Shown here piece after piece: positions 1 to 5,463 of a DNA stretch of 5,463 nt. Every line of letters starts with the position of its first letter. Within the stretch, counting starts at the first letter, position 1. The stretch lies in the NCBI GenBank assembly GCA_002293045.1, contig DBCM01000117.1, forward strand, positions 1 to 5,463. The letters run 5' to 3'. The notes beneath the pieces were generated by a model, which was given only the letters and a program-made list of their open reading frames with translations, was not told where the DNA came from and searched no databases. This DNA is from Flavobacteriales bacterium UBA958. GTDB lineage: Bacteria; Bacteroidota; Bacteroidia; Flavobacteriales_D; Crocinitomicaceae. Position numbers and translations under genes: made by a program.

Positions 1-31
1 TTGTCGAAATTTGTAAGACTAAGGTACAATA

Positions 32-60
32 TTGTTACTAATGAATACCGCTTTCGTTTG
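32..60 (+). promoter_or_regulatory. Candidate Bacteroidota-type promoter for the large exported protein
   Basis: A TTG at 32-34 is followed, after 18 bases, by TTCGTTTG at 53-60. This matches the Bacteroidota -33/-7 pattern (TTG, 17-23 bases, TAnnTTTG) with one mismatch in the -7 box. Transcription would begin within a few bases of the ATG at 67, giving an almost leaderless mRNA. The motif is short and AT-rich sequence yields chance matches, so this remains tentative. No ribosome binding site is seen in 61-66. Confidence 0.3.
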
Positions 61-66
61 AAACAC

Positions 67-2823
67 ATGAGATTTTATACAATACTTACGGTTCTGTTTC
101 TTGGCTTTAACGCGAGTGCGCAGCAGTTCAAAGCCATTTTGTCCGGAGAAACTCGGGAAGAGAATCGGCGCATCATTGCCGGAGCTACCATTTATCTGAT
201 CCAAAACCAACAAACCCTTGGTTCAAGCTTGAGCGATGAAACCGGTGAGTATTTGTTGTCAGCATCCGTTTCTAAAAAAGAACCCCTGGTGATTCAGTGT
301 TCTAAACCTGGTTTTGTTACGCGTAAATTACTTGTTAACTTATCGGATTTGGTCCTGCCGAGGAAAACTTCGGAAATTATTATAAAACTTTCAGATTCAA
401 TTAATTTCAATCTTATGCCAGTGAACCCATTGGTGGCATTCAATGTGGGAGATCGAGACTTTGCTGAAAAGCTCACATGGAAAGAAAGTGAAGCGAAGTG
501 CCTAACGGATATAGCCTACAAAAAGAACTATTCCGATTCCTTACACAAGCGAATCACAGACGAAGAAGGAAGACAACTAATTGCCATTTTTAAGCGGAAA
601 AGCAGCGAATTTGAACAGGTAAAAAATTATACCTTAGCGATTCAATACTTGGATTCTGCCGCAAAGAAAGCAACTGCTTATCAATTAATGGATACCACCA
701 TAGATCGCAAAAAACAAATCTTACAGGCAGCCCAAACGGCCCAATTGAAAGAAATCGCTAAACAACAAGAAATCGATTCCCTGCTTCGAGCGGGAGATTC
801 GCTTTTGGCCTTATTGAAATGGAATGATGCAAAAATTCCTTACACAGGGGCATTGAAATTAGATCCAAATTCTACAAAAGCCAAGAATAAATTAAATGCC
901 ATTGCTGGCTTGAAAAAGGAGGAAGAAGATCGAGCCAAGGACATCGCGAGTTTCTATACTAACCGAAGAGATTGTAACGCCAAAGTGACGAATAAAAAGT
1001 ATAAAGAGGCAATTGTGGTGCTTCAAAAAAGTATGGCACTTTCTAAACTGCCGCAAGCATTTAAAGATGGACTTAAACTAACACAAGACTCAATTAATGT
1101 GCTGCTTGGTGCCCAGAAATTGGCCGATGAGGTTAATACATCCATTGCCGCTGTTAAAAAATTCGTAATTGCCAAGAAAGGAACCCTCCCCGGATTTGAG
1201 GGAGCGGTACAAAAAACACAGAGCCTCATTTCCAACCTTTCCGATCCCAATACCATTCAAGACGCAAACGCCTCCCTTGACAAGATTATTAAAGCTGCTT
1301 TAGATGATGAAATTGTAGCCGCTTATGCCTTGCACTCCAACGGTAAAACCGAATACGATAATGCCATTGCCAAGTATGAAACCATCAAACGGACCATGAA
1401 TTTGACCAGTGATGTGGCGGCGAGAACCAAGGCCATTGCAGATGTGGATACACGAATTGCAGATGCGAAGAAGAACAAAGCTGCAGATGAGGCGAAATAT
1501 GCATTGGCACTGAGTATTGTTAAGGATAACTTAGATTCCCTCACCTTTAATCCGTCGGATAAGGTCGGATATGTGGCCCGCCTCGCGAAAATCAAAGGTG
1601 CCCTGACCACAGAACCGCTAAAATCTAAAGCTAAACAAGCGGATGTATCCGCCTTGAATACCAGATATACCAAGGTCAATGCTTATTTTGTTGACAACAA
1701 AAAAGAGTTTCCTAAGCTGGTGCTTAAAGATTCCATGGCGGCCTTGTCCGCTGCAACTTTAATGTTAACCCGTGCTGGGAGCAACGAGCTAGGAAATATA
1801 GAAGTCAACTACCTTAAATCGGTCATAGATCAGCTAAATCAAAAAATTAAACCGGTAAAAAATACACCCGCTCCAACAGTGCGTGGAACGGTAGTTAACG
1901 CGCCACTTGGCGCCACCTTGGTGTTAAATGTTTCGGATGCCAAAAACGAAATGGCATTCACGAAAACTTCGAATGAACTAAAGGTAGATGCTGCCTGGGA
2001 TGGTTTAAAGGAATCTGTGGACCGCAGAATTTTGGAAACCGGCAAACAAGAGGATCAGCGCAGTTTGAATCAGCAACTCAGCCAAGAGAAATTTGCAGAT
2101 CAGCGCGATGTATTGGGTGTGCAGGAAGATGAAAATAATAAGGTTCGCGAGGAGTTACAAGTTGCCACAAGCGATCGGTTGGGGTATGAAATTAATGCCC
2201 AAAATAAACAAAACCTTGAGGCGGTTAACCAGCGTGGAACAATTCAGGATGCCAACAAGGATTCCATCGATGTTTATGTGTCAAAACAGGTTGAACAAAA
2301 CAACGCAGCACGCGCTTCGAACGAACAGTATACGGACCAAGCAAAGGATACGCGCGATGTAATGAATAATGCCATAAACGAGCAAAATATCCGGAGTGTA
2401 GAGGTACAGCAAGCTGTGGTTTCCTCCTATGAAACATCTAAAAGTCAACAAGATGCAGCAGCATTAGAACAGACAGAAAAGGCGAAAGTGGCACAAGAGG
2501 CTTTTGCAGATTTTGTTGATTTACGTACGAATCAGGCAAATTATTTAAAAGATGAATCAGGTACCTGCTTTCCATGGAATAAAATGACAGAACTGGTCTA
2601 TAAATCGGTGAACTCTGAAGGCTTTACTACTCGAATTATTACCAGACGGATTGTGGTTAGTAAAGAGGGATATGGGGTTATCTTTGAAATGCAAACCAGC
2701 GATCAAGGATCACATTCTTTTTCTTTAAATGGCCAAGCCATCCCAGAATCCTTTTGGTTAGAACATTCCACCGGTGAAACCGTCATCAGTGAAGGTGGAG
2801 TAATTATCCCAGACTGCAAGTAG
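67..2823 (+). CDS. Large exported protein: carboxypeptidase-regulatory-like domain, TPR-like helical region, Q/N-rich repeats, C-terminal domain
   Basis: This gene encodes a 918-residue protein of unknown function, probably periplasmic or outer-membrane associated. Residues 1-18 form a signal peptide ending ASA-QQ, which is why the ATG at 67 is preferred over the in-frame TTG at 1; the longer form would bury the signal behind 22 basic residues. Residues ~22-110 resemble a CarboxypepD_reg-like beta sandwich (GATIYLI, DETGEYLLS, KPGFVTRKLLV). Residues ~165-600 are almost all helical. The clearest TPR-like hairpin is at ~239-279 (LLRAGDSLL, KWNDAKIPY, LKLDPNS), with weaker ones at ~301-343 and ~419-444. 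A Pro-containing linker at ~598-606 precedes a Q/N/D/E-rich helical stretch at ~659-813. A folded C-terminal domain at ~830-918 carries TRRIVV and ends in PDCK. The architecture recalls Bacteroidota envelope proteins such as PorE, but no OmpA peptidoglycan-binding domain and no type IX sorting domain is visible. No function is assigned. Confidence is high for the gene and moderate for the domains. Confidence 0.9.
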   Translation: MRFYTILTVLFLGFNASAQQFKAILSGETREENRRIIAGATIYLIQNQQTLGSSLSDETGEYLLSASVSKKEPLVIQCSKPGFVTRKLLVNLSDLVLPRKTSEIIIKLSDSINFNLMPVNPLVAFNVGDRDFAEKLTWKESEAKCLTDIAYKKNYSDSLHKRITDEEGRQLIAIFKRKSSEFEQVKNYTLAIQYLDSAAKKATAYQLMDTTIDRKKQILQAAQTAQLKEIAKQQEIDSLLRAGDSLLALLKWNDAKIPYTGALKLDPNSTKAKNKLNAIAGLKKEEEDRAKDIASFYTNRRDCNAKVTNKKYKEAIVVLQKSMALSKLPQAFKDGLKLTQDSINVLLGAQKLADEVNTSIAAVKKFVIAKKGTLPGFEGAVQKTQSLISNLSDPNTIQDANASLDKIIKAALDDEIVAAYALHSNGKTEYDNAIAKYETIKRTMNLTSDVAARTKAIADVDTRIADAKKNKAADEAKYALALSIVKDNLDSLTFNPSDKVGYVARLAKIKGALTTEPLKSKAKQADVSALNTRYTKVNAYFVDNKKEFPKLVLKDSMAALSAATLMLTRAGSNELGNIEVNYLKSVIDQLNQKIKPVKNTPAPTVRGTVVNAPLGATLVLNVSDAKNEMAFTKTSNELKVDAAWDGLKESVDRRILETGKQEDQRSLNQQLSQEKFADQRDVLGVQEDENNKVREELQVATSDRLGYEINAQNKQNLEAVNQRGTIQDANKDSIDVYVSKQVEQNNAARASNEQYTDQAKDTRDVMNNAINEQNIRSVEVQQAVVSSYETSKSQQDAAALEQTEKAKVAQEAFADFVDLRTNQANYLKDESGTCFPWNKMTELVYKSVNSEGFTTRIITRRIVVSKEGYGVIFEMQTSDQGSHSFSLNGQAIPESFWLEHSTGETVISEGGVIIPDCK
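2041..2505 (+). repeat. Q/N/D/E-rich helical segment with degenerate ~25-30-residue repeats
   Basis: This stretch encodes residues ~659-813 of the large exported protein and differs sharply in composition from the rest. It is rich in Gln, Asn, Asp, Glu and Ala, has almost no Pro and few Gly, and contains no Cys. Asn-centred motifs recur at intervals of about 25-30 residues: ENNKVREELQ, KQNLEAVNQ, EQNNAARASNEQ and EQNIRSVEVQQ. Each is followed by a polar helix-like stretch. The repeats are diverged in protein and DNA, so this is an old protein-level repeat rather than a DNA tandem array. A long helical stalk or coiled coil is the simplest reading. Confidence 0.5.
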
Positions 2824-2862
2824 TTAAAAATTCATTGTCAGTAATTCGTCGTTAAAGGTGCG

Positions 2863-2890
2863 TTTCACGTGGTGTTGTCGCCTAGTTTTG
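2863..2890 (+). promoter_or_regulatory. Candidate Bacteroidota-type promoter for mpl
   Basis: TAGTTTTG at 2883-2890 is an exact match to the Bacteroidota -7 consensus TAnnTTTG. The -33 element is weak: TTT at 2863-2865 with a 17-base spacer. The box ends 11 bases before the ATG at 2902, so the 5' leader would be only about 5-8 bases. If real, mpl can be transcribed independently of the upstream gene, although read-through across the 78-base gap is also possible. Confidence 0.4.
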
Positions 2891-2901
2891 TAATAAAAAA
2901 A

Positions 2902-4281
2902 ATGAACATTCATTTTATTGCGATTGGAGGAAGTGCGATGCACAATTTAGCCATTGCCTTACACCGTAAAGGAAATACAATAACAGGTTCGGACGACGAA
3001 ATTTTAGATCCCTCAAAGTCTCGTTTGGAGCGAGAAGGGATTTTACCTGATGCAATTGGATGGTTTCCTGAAAAAATTTCCCGTGGTTTGGATGCGGTAA
3101 TTCTTGGTATGCATGCCCGTGAAGATAATCCAGAATTGCTAAAAGCCAAGGAATTGGCAATCCCTGTATATTCTTACCCAGAATATTTGTACGAAGCAAG
3201 TAAGGATAAAATCCGGGTGGTCATCGGTGGAAGTCATGGAAAAACGACCATTACCTCCATGATTTTACATGCCGCTAAATCCTTGAATTTCCCCTTAGAT
3301 TATATGGTTGGAGCCCAATTAGAAGGCTATGATTGCATGGTACAACTTACGGATTCCGCTAAATTCATGATTTTGGAAGGAGACGAATACCTGAGTTCAC
3401 CCATTGATCGTCGTCCTAAATTTCATTTGTATAAACCAAATATCGCGCTGCTTAGCGGTATCGCGTGGGACCACATCAATGTTTTTCCTACGTTTGACCA
3501 TTATGTGGATCAGTTTAGGATTTTTATCCAGTCGATTGAATCGAACGGAAGCTTGATATTTAACACGAATGATCCGGAAATTGGCGCCTTGGTAAAGGAA
3601 TCGAATACCATTAAAGCAACGCAAGCTATTCCTTACGAAACCCCATCGTTTGAGGTGACCGAAGAAGGCACGTGTTTACATGTAAATGGCAATGCCTATC
3701 CGCTTCAGATTTTCGGAGACCATAACCTGCAGAACTTGATGGGTGCCCTGTTAGTGTCAGAACAAATGGGAATAAACGCGCATGATTTTTTAACGGCCAT
3801 GGCGGATTTTACCGGAGCAGGCAAGCGCTTGCAAAAAGTGGTTGACAGCGGTTCGTTCGTTATGTTTAAAGATTTCGCACATTCCCCATCTAAATTGAAA
3901 GCCACAACTGCTGCAGTAAAACAACAATACCCAAACAAGAAGCTTATTGCATGCATGGAGTTACATACGTTTTCTTCGTTGAAAAAAGAATTTTTACCCC
4001 ATTATCTGAATGCGATGCAGGCTGCTGATTTCCCCCTGGTGTATTTTAATCCCCAGGTGGTAGCCCATAAAAAATTGGAACTCATTAGTAAGGAGGACGT
4101 GTTTCAGGGTTTTGGTGGAGGTGTTTTTGTGGCGAACGAAACGCAAGAAGTGTTGGATTTTATTGCTGGCGAGGTTCAAGAGGAAAGTGTCTTGCTTATG
4201 ATGTCTTCGGGAAATTTCGACGGAATAAATTTTGAGACCCTCGGGGCAACATTGCTTGAATCAATCGGTTCTGCGGAATAA
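2902..4281 (+). CDS. mpl: UDP-N-acetylmuramate:L-alanyl-gamma-D-glutamyl-meso-diaminopimelate ligase
   Basis: This cytoplasmic Mur-ligase-family enzyme joins the tripeptide L-Ala-gamma-D-Glu-meso-DAP, recovered from murein turnover, to UDP-MurNAc using ATP, so recycled peptide re-enters peptidoglycan synthesis. The 459-residue length is normal for Mpl. The N-terminal MurC-like Rossmann domain opens with IHFIAIGGSAMHNLA (3-17). The ATP-binding P-loop is GSHGKTT (110-116), followed by the acidic EGDEY (159-163), the AWDHINVFP region (188-196) and GDHNLQN (272-278). The C-terminal domain has GAGKRLQ (305-311) and KDFAHSPSKLKAT (323-335), where Mur ligases carry a D-x-A-H-x-P motif, plus ELHTFSSL (353-360), likely in the peptide-binding region. 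The ATG at 2902 places the Rossmann motif at the very N-terminus. An in-frame GTG at 2869 would add 11 residues unlike the family and overlap the candidate promoter. No Shine-Dalgarno is seen; an A-rich tract precedes the start. The family match to Mpl rather than MurC is strong by motif recognition. Confidence 0.96.
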   Translation: MNIHFIAIGGSAMHNLAIALHRKGNTITGSDDEILDPSKSRLEREGILPDAIGWFPEKISRGLDAVILGMHAREDNPELLKAKELAIPVYSYPEYLYEASKDKIRVVIGGSHGKTTITSMILHAAKSLNFPLDYMVGAQLEGYDCMVQLTDSAKFMILEGDEYLSSPIDRRPKFHLYKPNIALLSGIAWDHINVFPTFDHYVDQFRIFIQSIESNGSLIFNTNDPEIGALVKESNTIKATQAIPYETPSFEVTEEGTCLHVNGNAYPLQIFGDHNLQNLMGALLVSEQMGINAHDFLTAMADFTGAGKRLQKVVDSGSFVMFKDFAHSPSKLKATTAAVKQQYPNKKLIACMELHTFSSLKKEFLPHYLNAMQAADFPLVYFNPQVVAHKKLELISKEDVFQGFGGGVFVANETQEVLDFIAGEVQEESVLLMMSSGNFDGINFETLGATLLESIGSAE

Positions 4282-4812
4282 CAACCGGCGATAAATTATT
4301 GCAATCAAGATGCTATTGAATAAGGTGTATAGCGTCATTCCTAACAACCCAATAATAAAGGTAAAGCTGGCGCTGGCAATCATTTTTGCTTGTTGCAAGC
4401 TCATTTTTGTGATTTCCTTGTCGGATTTATTCGCTAATTCAGGGTTTTTCGCTCGAATTTTTTCTAGGTTTTTAGGATTTTCAAGCAGTTCTTTCGCCTG
4501 GGCTATCTGATAGGTATTGTATTCCGGGTGAATTTTTGCATAAAACACATAAATAAAACCGCTTACCAACAAGGTGTATACCATGCCTGTTCCGATTCCT
4601 TTCTTCAGGTCTTGAAGGAAATTGGCCGGATTGGCTTCCTTTTTTTTGATTAAGTAGAGTGATATTGAAATTGTTACCGTCAGCAACAACATGTTTATTA
4701 AAACAAAAATCTGAACACTTCCAAAAGTAAACAATCCGAGCATGAACGCCATTTGTTTAATGAGAATCCACAGCAAGGCCAACCCAATCGGAATAAAATA
4801 AATACGGTTCAT
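4261..4812 (-). CDS. DUF4199-like four-helix membrane protein, downstream of rho
   Basis: This gene encodes a 183-residue inner-membrane protein of unknown function. Four hydrophobic segments are visible at ~6-29, ~33-55, ~74-92 and ~145-174. Basic residues in the loop after the second helix (LIKKKEANP, QDLKKG) and at the C-terminus (YRRLLFRRTD) suggest that both face the cytoplasm. The ~50-residue charged loop between helices three and four (IHPEYNTYQIAQAKELLENP onward) would then be periplasmic. The FLQDLKKGIGTGMVY stretch followed by a helix and Y-x-K-x-x-P-E-Y is typical of DUF4199 proteins of Bacteroidota, which I recall often lie next to rho. The ATG overlaps the rho stop as TAATG, with no Shine-Dalgarno, so translation is probably coupled to rho. 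The 3' end overlaps the last 21 bases of convergent mpl. The gene is secure; the family assignment rests on pattern memory. Confidence 0.85.
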   Translation of the reverse strand: MNRIYFIPIGLALLWILIKQMAFMLGLFTFGSVQIFVLINMLLLTVTISISLYLIKKKEANPANFLQDLKKGIGTGMVYTLLVSGFIYVFYAKIHPEYNTYQIAQAKELLENPKNLEKIRAKNPELANKSDKEITKMSLQQAKMIASASFTFIIGLLGMTLYTLFNSILIAIIYRRLLFRRTD

Positions 4813-5463
4813 TAGCTATTCATTGATACCAAAAACTCTTCATTGGAAAGCGTGTTTTCCATATGCGACTTCAGGAATTCCATCGCCTCAACTGGATTCA
4901 TGTCAGCAATAAACTTACGGATTAACCATACGCGTTGAAGTACTTCTTTTCCAACCAATAAATCTTCTCTACGTGTTCCTGAAGCAGTAATGTCAATCGC
5001 TGGGTAAATTCTACGGTTAGATATTTTACGGTCTAATTGAAGTTCCATATTTCCGGTTCCTTTAAATTCCTCGAAAATTACTTCGTCCATTTTTGAACCT
5101 GTATCCGTTAATGCTGTGGCCAGGATGGATAAGGAACCGCCGTTTTCAATTTTTCGGGCTGATCCAAAGAAGCGCTTCGGTTTGTGTAATGCATTCGCAT
5201 CAACCCCTCCAGAAAGTACTTTTCCAGATGCAGGAGATACTGTGTTGTATGCACGAGCTAAGCGCGTGATGGAATCAAGTAAGATACACACGTCATGTCC
5301 ACATTCCACCATACGTTTTGCTTTTTCAAGCACCATATTGGCCACTTTTACGTGACGTTCAGCTGGTTCATCAAAGGTTGAGGCAATTACTTCTGCTTTA
5401 ACACTTCGAGCCATGTCTGTAACCTCCTCAGGACGTTCGTCAATCAACAATACGATGAGGTAT
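4812..5463 (-). CDS. rho: Transcription termination factor Rho, C-terminal part (5' end outside window)
   Basis: Rho is a homohexameric RNA-dependent ATPase and translocase that ends transcription of untranslated RNA. The window holds the last 216 codons; the RNA-binding N-terminus and the Walker A P-loop lie beyond the right edge. The visible part aligns closely with the E. coli motor domain. It has LLIDERPEEV (holding the equivalents of catalytic E211 and R212), ASTFDEPAERH, the Walker B strand ILLDSITRLARAYN, the Q-loop region SGKVLSGGVDANAL, HKPKRFFGSARK, the R-loop EEFKGTGNMEL, and the arginine-finger motif SGTRRE. The D, S and R positions around the bicyclomycin pocket that can be seen are conserved. 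The C-terminus MEFLKSHMENTLSNEEFLVSMNS is of normal length. The TTG codon at 5450 is not a start: the reading frame continues upstream as YLIV, as in other Rho proteins. The DUF4199-like gene follows with a one-base overlap. Confidence 0.97.
   Translation of the reverse strand, partial: YLIVLLIDERPEEVTDMARSVKAEVIASTFDEPAERHVKVANMVLEKAKRMVECGHDVCILLDSITRLARAYNTVSPASGKVLSGGVDANALHKPKRFFGSARKIENGGSLSILATALTDTGSKMDEVIFEEFKGTGNMELQLDRKISNRRIYPAIDITASGTRREDLLVGKEVLQRVWLIRKFIADMNPVEAMEFLKSHMENTLSNEEFLVSMNS

Noticed and set aside
1..66. In-frame TTG at 1 as the start of the exported protein
   Set aside because: It would put 22 mostly basic residues before a clear signal peptide that begins at ATG 67. 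The frame is open to the window edge, so the TTG is not evidence of a start.
1323..1679. 118-codon open frame on the minus strand inside the exported-protein gene
   Set aside because: It lies wholly opposite a well-supported gene, has no recognisable domain or start context, and looks like a frame shadow; the same applies to the other short antisense frames.
1251..2259. Two TIQDAN peptides, encoded near 1252 and 2239, as a repeat
   Set aside because: The match is only six residues, the flanks differ, and the distance does not fit the other repeat spacings.
2866..2871. CACGTG palindrome upstream of mpl as an operator
   Set aside because: Six-base palindromes are common by chance and there is no second copy or larger dyad around it.
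2869..2901. GTG at 2869 as the start of mpl
   Set aside because: It would add 11 residues before the family-typical MNIHFIAIGG start and overlaps the candidate -7 box.
4264..4292. Inverted repeat CGGTT / AACCG at the mpl-DUF4199 overlap as a terminator
   Set aside because: The stem is only five base pairs with a 12-base loop and no T-tract follows on the plus strand, so it does not make a credible intrinsic terminator.

Overview
The window looks like a chromosomal core segment from a member of the Bacteroidota, probably of the Flavobacteriales type. Three things support this: a Bacteroidota-style peptidoglycan ligase of the Mpl family, a DUF4199-type membrane protein placed directly behind rho, and a secreted carboxypeptidase-regulatory-like plus TPR protein. 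The DNA leans AT-rich, there are no clear Shine-Dalgarno sequences before the start codons, and TAnnTTTG-like boxes lie upstream of both plus-strand genes, which also fits. This placement is inferred from gene content, not from a database match.

Positions 1-4281 are plus-strand. First comes a large exported protein of 918 residues (start at 67, stop at 2823). It has a signal peptide, a small beta-sandwich domain, a long alpha-helical region with TPR-like hairpins, a Q/N/D/E-rich helical segment with degenerate repeats, and a compact C-terminal domain. A 78-base gap holding a candidate promoter leads to mpl (2902-4281), the ligase that re-attaches recycled murein tripeptide to UDP-MurNAc.

Positions 4261-5463 are minus-strand. 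The 3' half of rho (transcription termination factor) runs in from the right edge. Its stop codon overlaps by one base, as TAATG, the start of a four-helix DUF4199-like membrane protein. That protein ends inside the last 21 bases of mpl, so the two transcription units meet tail to tail with no spacer.

Mpl acts in cell-wall recycling and the upstream protein is exported to the envelope, but nothing shows that they share a pathway. Rho and the DUF4199 protein are probably co-transcribed and translationally coupled. I see no mobile element, CRISPR array, RNA gene or prophage remnant. No stretch over 100 bases lacks a gene, apart from the edge effect at the left end. The least-explained item is the 918-residue exported protein. 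I found no convincing sign of a wholly new multi-gene system.
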